Below are positions 1 through 7,331 of a stretch of DNA of 18,993 nt, in pieces. The DNA comes from Sva-07 sp035527095. Lineage in GTDB: Bacteria > Actinomycetota > Acidimicrobiia > Acidimicrobiales > Ilumatobacteraceae. Both the position numbers and the translations under genes were made by a program. The first letter of the stretch is position 1; each line of letters opens with the position of its first letter. Location of the stretch: positions 1 to 18,993 of the forward strand of contig DATLBC010000094.1 of the NCBI GenBank assembly GCA_035527095.1, in the 5' to 3' direction. The notes beneath the pieces were generated by a model that was not told the DNA's origin, made no database searches, and worked only from the letters and a program-made list of their open reading frames with translations.

Positions 1-4
1 GATC

Positions 5-307
5 ATGCCCATGCCACGTCGCTTCATGGTGGAGGATCGTTCGATGGAACCTGCCCTCGTGGCCGGGCAAGGCCTGTTGGCGATACGTAGCGTCAGGGCA
101 CGCGTCGGCCAGCTGCGTTGCCTCGAGCATCCCGAACGATCGGGATTCTGGCTGGTGAAGCGCGTCTCGGCCGTCCATGCCGACGGCACCATGTCGGTGC
201 TGTCCGACAACGCTGGTGCGACGATGGCCGATTCCCGCTCGTTCGGACCGGTCGCCGTCGACGGTTCGTACCGGGTCCTGGTCCGAGTGCCCCGTCGTCT
301 GATGTGA
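5..307 (+). CDS. sodX: S26 signal-peptidase-like protease, Ni-SOD maturation type (start uncertain)
   Basis: A 100-residue protein resembling the small S26-family proteases that trim the leader of nickel superoxide dismutase so that its N-terminal His can bind nickel. The sequence shows the serine-nucleophile motif RSMEPAL (Ser13), a candidate general-base lysine in WLVKR (Lys52), and the C-terminal signature SDN followed by DSRSFGPV (residues 67-82), typical of S26 enzymes. No membrane segment is visible. The usual Gly-Asp after the Ser motif is Gly-Gln here. Starts at 5, 11 or 26 are all possible, and the frame is open to the window edge, so the true start may lie outside. The expected partner sodN is not in the window. 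The S26-like fold assignment is fairly firm; the specific Ni-SOD role is inferred from family resemblance. Confidence 0.6.
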   Translation: MPMPRRFMVEDRSMEPALVAGQGLLAIRSVRARVGQLRCLEHPERSGFWLVKRVSAVHADGTMSVLSDNAGATMADSRSFGPVAVDGSYRVLVRVPRRLM

Positions 308-329
308 ATTCCCTCCCTGCGAGCTGCAG

Positions 330-359
330 TACTGTCGCGGCTTCACGAACGAACGGGGG
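330..359 (+). promoter_or_regulatory. Candidate promoter and ribosome binding site for the cupin gene
   Basis: A -10-like hexamer TACTGT at 330-335 would start transcription near 342, giving a leader of about 24 nt. A G-rich stretch (GGGGG, 355-359) sits 6 nt before the ATG at 366 and can act as a Shine-Dalgarno site. No convincing -35 element is visible. Unlike several neighbours, this gene appears to have a conventional leader. Confidence 0.35.
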
Positions 360-365
360 TCGATC

Positions 366-917
366 ATGGGAATCCGACGGGTGGTCACGGGCCACGATTC
401 TGCCGGAAAGGCGGTCTTTGCCAGCGACGAGACGGTCGAGCCGGTCACGGTCGACCTGCTTCCGCAGGCGGAGTTCTTCCAGCTCTGGGGAGCAGACGGT
501 CCGCTTCGATTTCCGGATGGTGGCGAGCAACCCTCCTCGCCGTCGTACTTCCCGCCGGTCGGTGGTTTTCGTTTCGGACTGTTCAGCGTTGCGCCGGATG
601 CCGTGACGCTGGTCGATGACCTCGATTTCGACGCGGCCCTCGCCGAGTTCGGTGAAAAGTTGCCGGGACTCGGCGAATACCTCGAGCCAGATCACCCGGG
701 GATGCACACGACGGCAACGATCGACTACGAGTTCGTCGTCTCGGGTCGGTGCATCCTCGAACTCGACGACGGGGCGACCCGAGAGCTGGGCCCGGGCGAC
801 ACCGTGGTGCAGAACGGGACCCGGCATGCGTGGCGGAACCCGTACGACGTCCCCTGCCTCATGGTCGTGGTGCTCGTCGGTGCTCACCACGACCGAATCG
901 ACTCGCCCGCCGGCTGA
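366..917 (+). CDS. Cupin-domain protein
   Basis: A 183-residue soluble protein with one C-terminal cupin barrel (about residues 105-175). Cupin motif 1 reads MHTTATIDYEFVVSG, with possible metal ligands His114 and Asp120 or Glu122. Motif 2 reads GDTVVQNGTRHAWRN, with His154 as a further ligand. This H-D/E-H pattern and the VVQ-G-HAW-N signature are common in small actinobacterial cupins of unknown substrate. Residues 1-100 form an N-terminal extension without a recognised motif. The ATG at 366 has a G-rich ribosome binding site. The gene ends 14 bp from the convergent serine hydrolase gene. The fold is clear, but the substrate cannot be deduced; binding of a small carboxylate or aromatic compound is only one possibility. 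Confidence 0.85.
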   Translation: MGIRRVVTGHDSAGKAVFASDETVEPVTVDLLPQAEFFQLWGADGPLRFPDGGEQPSSPSYFPPVGGFRFGLFSVAPDAVTLVDDLDFDAALAEFGEKLPGLGEYLEPDHPGMHTTATIDYEFVVSGRCILELDDGATRELGPGDTVVQNGTRHAWRNPYDVPCLMVVVLVGAHHDRIDSPAG

Positions 918-931
918 CGGCCCGAGCGCGC

Positions 932-2110
932 TCAGCGGGTCGCGTAGACCGCTGTCTCGAACTCGGTGAACAGTTCGAGACTGCGGTGATCGACAAACGG
1001 CAGGATCTGGGTCAGGTAGGCCCCACCAATTCCGGTGGAACGATCGATCCAGAAGTAGCTGTTGGCCAGACCCGCCCACATCAGACCTCCAGCAGCGCGA
1101 CCGGTGGCAACCCGGTCGTCGTTGATCTGGAATGACATTCCCCACGACTTCGGTTGCCCGGGGAAGAACTCAGCGTCGTTCGTCAACTGCGGCATCGCCG
1201 ACACCATCGGCTCGACACGAAGACTGCCCAGCTGGTTCGTCACCATCTGCCCGACGGTGTCGGTTGCGAGCACGCGCTCGCCATCGAGTTCACCGTCGTT
1301 GAGAATCATCCTGATGAACCGGCCGTAGTCCCCCATCGTGCCGAAGAGCCCAGCACCGCCGCCGTGGCGCACGTCCGGCTCAGGCCCGGGCATCGGGAAG
1401 GCCATCAGCGAACCGTCGGGCAGCCGAACGTGCATCGACGCAGCACGTTCACGCATCGACGACGTCGGGACGTACGCGGTGTCGGTCATCGCCAACGGTC
1501 CGGTGAGGTGTTCGGCGAAGTAGTCACCGAGTTTCATGCCCGACACCGTCTCGATCATGACGCCGACCCAGTCGAGATCGATCCCATACTCCCATCGAGT
1601 CCCAGGGTCGGCGACCAGCGGCGCTGCGAGCATCCCGACACCGTTGGCTTCAAGTCCGGGGGTCCCGGTGACCTCGTGCCATCTGACGAGATCGGCGTTG
1701 AACAACTCGTAACCGAATCCGCTGGTGTGCGTCAAGAGTTGACGCAGCGTCAAAGCTGAGGCGGCCGGACGCAACACCGGTTGGCCGTCGCCGTCGAAGC
1801 CAGTCAACACCTTGCGACCCACGAGCTCGGAGCAGACGTCGCCGGCGGCCGTGTCGAGCGAGAGCTGACCGCGTTCCACCAGCTGCATCGCCGCCGCGGC
1901 GGTGAGCGCCTTGGTCATCGAGAAGATCGAACCGACCGTGTCGACGGTCATCGGAACACCGCTCCCGAGTTCCCGCTCCCCGAACGCGGCCTCGTGGCAA
2001 ATCCCCTCGCGGTCGACGACGACAGCGACGACGCCGGGTACGGCGCTGCGCTCGACGCCGGCATGCAGTAGCGAGTCGATGTGTTCCGAGTCGAGGACAG
2101 AGCTCAGCAT
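932..2110 (-). CDS. Serine hydrolase, beta-lactamase/EstB-type family
   Basis: A 392-residue protein of the class C beta-lactamase-like family, which includes esterases, D-aminopeptidases and penicillin-binding-like enzymes. The nucleophile motif SMTK is at residues 64-67 (Ser64, Lys67). A tyrosine in WEYGIDLDWVG (Tyr175) fits the second catalytic motif, and HGGGAGLFGT fits the third (KTG-equivalent) region, where these esterases often have HGG or WGG. No signal peptide is visible, so a cytoplasmic esterase or hydrolase is more likely than a resistance enzyme. The open frame continues to 2497, but the extra 129 residues lie antisense to the next gene and look like shadow sequence. The start at 2110 begins with MLSSVLD and lies 6 nt after the -10-like hexamer TACGGT, suggesting a leaderless mRNA. 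Confidence 0.88.
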   Translation of the reverse strand: MLSSVLDSEHIDSLLHAGVERSAVPGVVAVVVDREGICHEAAFGERELGSGVPMTVDTVGSIFSMTKALTAAAAMQLVERGQLSLDTAAGDVCSELVGRKVLTGFDGDGQPVLRPAASALTLRQLLTHTSGFGYELFNADLVRWHEVTGTPGLEANGVGMLAAPLVADPGTRWEYGIDLDWVGVMIETVSGMKLGDYFAEHLTGPLAMTDTAYVPTSSMRERAASMHVRLPDGSLMAFPMPGPEPDVRHGGGAGLFGTMGDYGRFIRMILNDGELDGERVLATDTVGQMVTNQLGSLRVEPMVSAMPQLTNDAEFFPGQPKSWGMSFQINDDRVATGRAAGGLMWAGLANSYFWIDRSTGIGGAYLTQILPFVDHRSLELFTEFETAVYATR

Positions 2111-2134
2111 CGGGCGACCGTAGCCTGAGGCGCC
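2111..2134. promoter_or_regulatory. Divergent promoter pair with overlapping -10 elements
   Basis: The whole 24-bp gap holds two opposed -10-like hexamers. The minus strand has TACGGT (2122 to 2117), exactly 6 nt before the ATG at 2110. The plus strand has TAGCCT (2121-2126), 8 nt before the ATG at 2135. They share the TA step at 2121-2122. The spacing predicts a leaderless minus transcript and a plus transcript with a leader of 0-2 nt. No -35 consensus is evident. This is assigned by pattern only. Confidence 0.5.
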
Positions 2135-2530
2135 ATGCAGATCGTCTCCGCACTGTTCGTCGAGAACTTCGAGATGCGGCAGGCCGCAGGGCCGTCGACG
2201 CGCATCGACCTCACCGGCGTGATGTTCTCGCAAGCCGCACCCGAGCCGGTGCCGGTCACCATCACGCCGCACCTGATCGGCCTGATCTTCTGCCCCGAGG
2301 GCGAGGACGGGTCGGGCGTCTTCGAAGTCGTGTTCCGCCGGGGCGTCGAGGAGGACAGCGAACAGGTCGCTCGCAACGTGAGTCCGTTCACCGTCGAGCC
2401 GGGCAAGTTCACCTACCGCCTCGTGCGTGGCGAGCTCGAGTTCGACGACTACGGACAGGTCGTCGCTCATTGCCGTATCGACCACGGCCCCTGGCACCTC
2501 GTGCCCTTCACGCTCCTGCCGCCCGCCTGA
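2135..2530 (+). CDS. DUF6941-like protein of unknown function
   Basis: A 131-residue soluble protein beginning MQIVSALFVENFEMR. Its layout of an N-terminal strand ending in 'RIDLTGVMFSQ', a middle beta segment around HLIGLIFCPEG, and a C-terminal HGPWHLVPFTLLP resembles the DUF6941 family of small beta-rich proteins of unknown role. That family assignment is from memory of the pattern and is tentative. No catalytic motif, membrane segment or signal peptide is seen. It is divergent from the serine hydrolase gene across 24 bp and followed by transketolase 75 bp later, which has its own promoter. No function can be deduced. Confidence 0.75.
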   Translation: MQIVSALFVENFEMRQAAGPSTRIDLTGVMFSQAAPEPVPVTITPHLIGLIFCPEGEDGSGVFEVVFRRGVEEDSEQVARNVSPFTVEPGKFTYRLVRGELEFDDYGQVVAHCRIDHGPWHLVPFTLLPPA

Positions 2531-2593
2531 CGATCACATCAGAGGTCAGACCGGCGAGGTGATCGGGTTGGGTCGGATTCGCAGGTCGTCGGG

Positions 2594-2605
2594 TACTCTC
2601 GCCGC
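2594..2605 (+). promoter_or_regulatory. Leaderless promoter of transketolase
   Basis: The hexamer TACTCT (2594-2599) is followed by exactly 6 nt and then the GTG start at 2606, so a transcript starting 7 nt after the -10 would begin on the start codon. No Shine-Dalgarno sequence precedes the GTG, which agrees with a leaderless mRNA. No good -35 is visible at 16-18 nt spacing. Confidence 0.5.
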
Positions 2606-4558
2606 GTGTCGTTGACCGAGGACCAGGACCAGCTCGCCGTCTCGCTCATCCGAGGGATGGCGATGGACGGCCCGCTCGCAGCCAACAGCGGCCACCAGGG
2701 AACAGCAATGGCACTCGCTCCGCTGGGCCACGTGCTCTACAGCCGCGTGATGAAGCACGACCCCTCCGACCCGGAATGGGCCGACCGGGATCGCTTCGTG
2801 CTGTCGAACGGTCATGCGTCGATCCTGCAGTACTCGCTGCTGTTCCTGTCCGGGTACGGACTCGAGCTCGACGATCTGAAGGACTTCCGCCAGTGGCGAT
2901 CAGCGACGCCCGGTCACCCGGAAGCGGGCCACACCGCCGGCGTCGAAGTGACCACCGGTCCGCTCGGCCAGGGCTTCGCCAACGCTGTCGGTATGGCGAT
3001 CGCCGAAGAGAACCTGCGGGCTCGTTTCGGCGCCGAGGCGCAGGATCACTTCACCTTCGTGATCGCAGGCGACGGCTGCATGATGGAGGGCATCAGCCAC
3101 GAAGCAGCGTCGCTCGCCGGCCACCTCGGGCTCGGCAAGCTGATCTGCGTGTTCGACGACAACCTGATCACGATCGACGGTCCGACGAGCATGTCGACCG
3201 GCGACGACACCGCCATGCGGTTCCGCTCGTACGGCTGGGACGTCGTCGACCTCGGTGAAATGGCCGACGACCTCGACGGACTCGAAGCAGCGCTCGACGC
3301 AGCCAAACAGCAGACCGAGAAGCCGTCGTTGCTCATCCTGCGCTCGCACATCGGCGAGCCCTCCCCCGACCACGTCGACACCAACGGCGCCCACGGCAAT
3401 CCGTTCACCGCCGATGACGTGACCCGCACCAAAGACGTCATGGGGATCCCCGACGAACCGTTCTGGGCGCCCGACGACCTCGTCGAGGCTTACCGCAGCC
3501 ACGTCGGACAGCGGGGCGTGACCGCTCGTAGCGCATGGGTGAACGCCAGCGCCTCTGTCACCGCCTCGCCCGAGTGGCAGGCAGCGTGGGCCGGTACCGG
3601 CACCGACGGTTGGGACTCCGATCTTCCCGCCTACGACCTCGGCGAGTCGGTCGCCACGCGCAAGGCCATCCAGAAGGCGCTCGACGCGACCTACGACCGG
3701 CTCCCTGGGCTGATCTCGGGTTCTGCGGATCTCACGGGGAGCAACGGCACCGGACTCGCTCGTACGACCGCGTTCACCGCCGACGACCGCAGTGGTCGCT
3801 ATTTGCATTACGGAGTTCGCGAGCATGCGATGGGCGCCGCGCTCGTCGGTATGGCCCAGCACGGCGGCACTCTGCCGATCAGCGGCACGTTCTTCGTCTT
3901 CTCGGACTACATGAGACCCTCGATCCGTCTCGCCGCGCTCTCGAAGGCGAAGACCTGCTTCGTGTTCACTCACGACTCGGTCGGCGTCGGCGAGGACGGC
4001 CCCACGCACCAGCCGGTCGAGCATCTCGCAGCGTTGCGCGCCATCCCCGGCCTCCATGTCGTCCGACCTGCCGATGGCAACGAGACGATCCACGCATGGG
4101 CTGACATCGTTCGCCACGACGGCCCGTCAGCGTTGATCCTCAGTCGCCAGAACATCCGGGTGGTGACCGACGGATCGGCGATGGCTCGTGGCGGTGGCAT
4201 CGTGACCGACTCCGACGGTGATCCGGAGGTGGTCCTCGTCGCTACCGGAAGCGAGGTCGAAGTCTGTGTCGACGCCGCCGAGCGGTTGCGCGAGCAGGGC
4301 CGGGCGGTCCGCGTCGTGAGCCTGCCGAGCTGGGATCGCTTCTCCGCCCAGGATGAGACCTTCCGCGACTCGATTCTGCCGGCCGGTGTGCCGGCTCTGT
4401 CGGTCGAAGCGGCCACCACGTTCGGCTGGGAGCGGTGGTCCGACGACTCGATCGGTATCGACCGCTTCGGGGCGAGCGCACCGGGCGAGCTGGTTCTCGA
4501 GCAGCTCGGCATCAACGTCGACAACGTCGTCGAACGGGCCAACGCGCTGCTCTACTGA
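2606..4558 (+). CDS. tkt: Transketolase
   Basis: A 650-residue thiamine-diphosphate enzyme that transfers two-carbon ketol units between sugar phosphates in the non-oxidative pentose phosphate pathway; it acts in the cytoplasm. The N-terminal ThDP-binding domain has ANSGHQGT, LSNGHAS and the GDG...N motif (Gly155-Asp156-Gly157 to Asn186). The middle domain carries the catalytic YGVREHAMG (Glu406), followed by the GT(F)F-FSDYMRPSIR segment and HDSVGVGEDGPTHQP. A normal C-terminal domain ends with the gene. Length is slightly short of the usual 660-700 residues but all domains are present. The GTG start is chosen because the N-terminus begins just before the conserved helix and the -10-like TACTCT sits 6 nt upstream. 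Transaldolase follows after 43 bp. Confidence 0.96.
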   Translation: MSLTEDQDQLAVSLIRGMAMDGPLAANSGHQGTAMALAPLGHVLYSRVMKHDPSDPEWADRDRFVLSNGHASILQYSLLFLSGYGLELDDLKDFRQWRSATPGHPEAGHTAGVEVTTGPLGQGFANAVGMAIAEENLRARFGAEAQDHFTFVIAGDGCMMEGISHEAASLAGHLGLGKLICVFDDNLITIDGPTSMSTGDDTAMRFRSYGWDVVDLGEMADDLDGLEAALDAAKQQTEKPSLLILRSHIGEPSPDHVDTNGAHGNPFTADDVTRTKDVMGIPDEPFWAPDDLVEAYRSHVGQRGVTARSAWVNASASVTASPEWQAAWAGTGTDGWDSDLPAYDLGESVATRKAIQKALDATYDRLPGLISGSADLTGSNGTGLARTTAFTADDRSGRYLHYGVREHAMGAALVGMAQHGGTLPISGTFFVFSDYMRPSIRLAALSKAKTCFVFTHDSVGVGEDGPTHQPVEHLAALRAIPGLHVVRPADGNETIHAWADIVRHDGPSALILSRQNIRVVTDGSAMARGGGIVTDSDGDPEVVLVATGSEVEVCVDAAERLREQGRAVRVVSLPSWDRFSAQDETFRDSILPAGVPALSVEAATTFGWERWSDDSIGIDRFGASAPGELVLEQLGINVDNVVERANALLY

Positions 4559-4590
4559 GCCGCCCCAACCTCATCACACTTGTCCACCTC

Positions 4591-4597
4591 GAAAGGA
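4591..4597 (+). promoter_or_regulatory. Ribosome binding site of transaldolase
   Basis: GAAAGGA lies 4 nt before the ATG at 4602 and fixes the start within an open frame that continues upstream to 4353 inside transketolase. No -10-like element is seen in the 43-bp gap, so tal is probably cotranscribed with tkt. Confidence 0.6.
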
Positions 4598-4601
4598 CGC
4601 C

Positions 4602-5711
4602 ATGGCTGACAATAGGATCATCGCCCTCCACGACGAGCAGGGCCAGAGCGCCTGGCTCGACAACCTCAAGCGCGGGTACATCACGTCCGGACGACTCGTC
4701 GAGATCCGCGACAGCGGCGTCCGGGGGTTGACGTCGAACCCGTCGATCTTCCAGAAGGCGATCCAGGACTCGTCCGACTACGACGAGCAATTCGGCGAGC
4801 TCCGATCCGCAGGCATCTCCACGAATGATGCGTATTGGGCGATGGTGATTCGCGACATCCACAGCGCTTGCGACGTCTTCTCGAAGGTGTACGACCATTC
4901 CGGCGGCGTCGATGGTTACGTGAGCGTCGAGGTCGACCCGGGGCTCGCACATGACGGCCCCGGAACGGAATCGGCCGCTCGCGAGCTGCACGAACGGATC
5001 GCCCGGCGAAACCTCATGGTCAAGATCCCCGGCACCGAGGAGGGGCTCGCGCCGATCCAACAGATGATCGCCGAAGGTCGGTGCATCAATGTCACATTGA
5101 TCTTCAGCCTCGACCGGTACTCCAGGGTGATCGAGGCCTATCTCGCAGGGCTCGAACGGCTGGCGATGAATCCCGACGCCGACCTGTCAGCAGTGGCGAG
5201 CGTTGCGAGCTTCTTCATCAGCAGAGTCGACTCAGAGGTCGACCGACGCCTCGAATCGATCGGGTCCGCCGACGCGCTGGCCCTGCGAGGCAAGGCGGCC
5301 GTCGCCCAGGCCAAACTCGCGTACCAGCTGTTCCTCGAGGCCTTCTCGGGACCGCGTTGGCAGGCACTCGCCGCGCGCGGTGCTCGTGTGCAGCGGCCGT
5401 TGTGGGCATCGACGTCGACGAAGAACGACGCGTATCCCGACACGCTCTACGTCGACGAACTGATCGGTCCGGACACGGTCAACACGCTGCCCGAGGCGAC
5501 GCTCGAAGCCTTCGCCGACCACGGCACGCCTGCTCGTCGGGTGGACGCTGACGTCGACGACGCACGCACGGTGTGGCACGACCTCGCAGACGTCGGCGTC
5601 GACATGGACGACGTGGCCTCACAGCTCGAACGAGAAGGCGTCGCAAGCTTCGCCGCCGCATTCGATGAGCTGGTCGGAGCGCTCGACGCCAAAGCCGCCA
5701 CCCTCACCTGA
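4602..5711 (+). CDS. tal: Transaldolase
   Basis: A 369-residue cytoplasmic enzyme that moves a dihydroxyacetone unit between sedoheptulose-7-phosphate and glyceraldehyde-3-phosphate. The length and motifs fit the long, mycobacterial/cyanobacterial-type Tal. GLTSNPSIF (42-50) is the family signature. GYVSVEVDPGLA (about 105-117) and NLMVKIPGT follow, with Schiff-base Lys141. NVTLIFSLDRY and SVASFFISRVD complete the barrel. The long C-terminal part includes RPLWASTSTKND. The start is fixed by the GAAAGGA ribosome binding site. It forms a two-gene unit with tkt; zwf, opcA and pgl, which often follow tal in actinobacteria, are absent here. An inverted repeat directly downstream probably ends the transcript. 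Confidence 0.96.
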   Translation: MADNRIIALHDEQGQSAWLDNLKRGYITSGRLVEIRDSGVRGLTSNPSIFQKAIQDSSDYDEQFGELRSAGISTNDAYWAMVIRDIHSACDVFSKVYDHSGGVDGYVSVEVDPGLAHDGPGTESAARELHERIARRNLMVKIPGTEEGLAPIQQMIAEGRCINVTLIFSLDRYSRVIEAYLAGLERLAMNPDADLSAVASVASFFISRVDSEVDRRLESIGSADALALRGKAAVAQAKLAYQLFLEAFSGPRWQALAARGARVQRPLWASTSTKNDAYPDTLYVDELIGPDTVNTLPEATLEAFADHGTPARRVDADVDDARTVWHDLADVGVDMDDVASQLEREGVASFAAAFDELVGALDAKAATLT

Positions 5712-5722
5712 CCCCTCACCAT

Positions 5723-5775
5723 CCGAAAAATGCGCAGGGAAGGATCACCTGCGGGTCGATTCGCGCACATTTCGG
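5723..5775. terminator. Imperfect inverted repeat between convergent genes, probable bidirectional terminator
   Basis: Left arm CCGAAAAATGCGC (5723-5735) pairs with right arm GCGCACATTTCGG (5763-5775), 11 of 13 positions complementary, separated by 27 nt. A second, smaller hairpin, GCAGG (5734-5738) with CCTGC (5748-5752), overlaps it. It sits exactly between the stops of tal (5711) and the convergent oxidoreductase (5786). There is no long U tract on either side, so the terminator role is inferred from position and symmetry. Confidence 0.4.
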
Positions 5776-5785
5776 GTCGTGTGAG

Positions 5786-7303
5786 TCAGACCTCGATCCA
5801 ACGGCCGGGGTAGCCCTGCGCACCGTTCGGAGCGACCGGGGCGATCTCTGCGGTCTGGGGAACACCGTCACCGTCGAAGGCGCGGGACTCGATCTTGTGT
5901 CGGCCGGGCTCGAGGTCGAGCGTCACCATCCACTGCGCCCACGTGTCGTTCGACGGCACACCGCCGAGCTCGGCCCCGAACCACTCACCATCGTCGGAAC
6001 GCACTTCGACTCTCGACACACCTCGATGGATCGCCCACGCCACCCCGCCGACGATCACGTCGTTCGGCGTGGCACCGCGCCGGTCGGTATCGATCCGCGA
6101 CATCGTCTTGATCGGCCCGTCCTTCGACCAGCCACGCGGGACCCAATAGGCGTCGTAGTCCTCCCACCGAGTCAGCTCGATCTGCGTGACCCACTTCGTG
6201 GCCGACACGTAGCCGTACAGGCCGGGCACGACCATGCGGACCGGATAGCCGTGGCGCGCCGGCAGTGGCTCACCATTCATTGCGACGGCCAACATGGCGT
6301 CACGACCGTCCATGACGACCTCGGTCGGCGTTCCGGCGGTCCAGTCGTCGATCGACCGGCTGACGATCTGCGTCGCCTCGGGTTGCACCCCGGCCTCCTC
6401 GAGCACGTCGCGCAGCAAGACCCCCTGCCACAGCGCATTGCCGATCAGATCGCCGCCGACGGGATTCGAGACGCACGACAACGTCACATACCGCTCCACC
6501 TGGGGGCGAGCCAGCAAGTCGTCGAACGTCAGCTCCATCGGATTGTCGACCATGCCACCGATCTTCAGCCGCCAGCTGTCCTTCGGCACCTGCGGAACCA
6601 CGAGCGCCGTATCGATCCGGTAGAAGTCGGCGTTCGGCGTGACGAACGGGTCGAGCCCGTCGAGCCGGAGTTGTGCGTCCGCCGGCAGCGGCGGCGCAGG
6701 AGCGTCGGCCCGGGGCAGGCTGAGCACACTTCGCTCACTGTCGATCTCGAACCGCTGTTGCATCATGCGTCCGACACCACCAGCGATCACGGCGATCGAA
6801 CCGATGCCGATCGCTCCGCCCACGAAGCGTCGCCGATCGACGCCCATCGGCTCGGCAACCGGCCGCTCGAGATCGACGCTCGTCGACGGCGACGTCGGAC
6901 GCGGCGCAAGGTACAGCAGCACAGCGATCGAGACCGCAGTGCCGATGATCGTGGGCAGCAGCTTCAACAACGTGGGCTCGGGACGGGTCATGACCGCCCA
7001 CGCTCCGATGACGCCGGTCACGCACGTGAGCGCCACGGCCGCAGCCCGGGCGCCGCGCATCGCAAGGACACCGACGCCGATCCCGATGCCGAGCAGCACC
7101 ACGAGCGCTCCGACGACGAGCACGACCTTGTCGTTGGTGCCGAACGCCTCGATCGCCCAGTCCTTGAGCGGCTTCGGAACCCAGTCGATGAACACCTGCC
7201 CGACCGGCACGACCGGGGACGACGTCCGCTCGAACAGCCCCACGACGAGTTCGGCTGCAGCAAGGCCCGCGCCCGTTGCCACCAGTCCCAGCACCGGACC
7301 CAT
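5786..7303 (-). CDS. Membrane-anchored molybdopterin-dependent oxidoreductase (sulfite oxidase/YedY fold)
   Basis: A 505-residue protein. Four hydrophobic segments (about residues 3-23, 59-82, 86-105, 116-133) precede a Tat-like sequence DRRRFVG (156-162) with its own hydrophobic stretch. This suggests a membrane anchor and an exported catalytic domain. The catalytic part has the sulfite-oxidase-family molybdenum ligand Cys277 in TLSCVSNPVGGD, then HGYPVRMVVPGLYGY and KWV, typical of the Mo-cofactor fold. A C-terminal Mo-oxidoreductase dimerisation-like domain ends GYPGRWIEV. The substrate is unknown; repair of oxidised methionine or sulfite/organic sulfoxide reduction are family precedents. 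No partner cytochrome or cofactor biosynthesis gene is nearby. The open frame reaches 7450, and an ATG at 7333 is also possible. The ATG at 7303 is preferred because it clears the divergent promoter and removes a hydrophilic extension. Confidence 0.9.
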   Translation of the reverse strand: MGPVLGLVATGAGLAAAELVVGLFERTSSPVVPVGQVFIDWVPKPLKDWAIEAFGTNDKVVLVVGALVVLLGIGIGVGVLAMRGARAAAVALTCVTGVIGAWAVMTRPEPTLLKLLPTIIGTAVSIAVLLYLAPRPTSPSTSVDLERPVAEPMGVDRRRFVGGAIGIGSIAVIAGGVGRMMQQRFEIDSERSVLSLPRADAPAPPLPADAQLRLDGLDPFVTPNADFYRIDTALVVPQVPKDSWRLKIGGMVDNPMELTFDDLLARPQVERYVTLSCVSNPVGGDLIGNALWQGVLLRDVLEEAGVQPEATQIVSRSIDDWTAGTPTEVVMDGRDAMLAVAMNGEPLPARHGYPVRMVVPGLYGYVSATKWVTQIELTRWEDYDAYWVPRGWSKDGPIKTMSRIDTDRRGATPNDVIVGGVAWAIHRGVSRVEVRSDDGEWFGAELGGVPSNDTWAQWMVTLDLEPGRHKIESRAFDGDGVPQTAEIAPVAPNGAQGYPGRWIEV

Positions 7304-7331
7304 CCACCTGGGGCCGTACGATCGTTGATCC
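7304..7331. promoter_or_regulatory. Divergent promoter pair with overlapping -10 elements
   Basis: The plus strand has TACGAT (7317-7322), 9 nt before the ATG at 7332. The minus strand has the weaker TACGGC (7318 to 7313), 9 nt before the ATG at 7303. They share the TA step at 7317-7318. If transcription starts 7 nt after each -10, both leaders would be about 2-3 nt. The minus hexamer lacks the final T, so that side is less certain. Confidence 0.42.

Noticed and set aside
924..933. Palindrome GAGCGCGCTC between the convergent cupin and hydrolase genes, considered as a terminator.
   Set aside because: It has no loop, no U tract and only 10 bp; such GC palindromes are expected by chance at this composition.
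2111..2497. N-terminal extension of the serine hydrolase up to 2497.
   Set aside because: The 129 extra residues are antisense to the DUF6941-like gene, and the 2110 start has a -10-like hexamer at leaderless distance.
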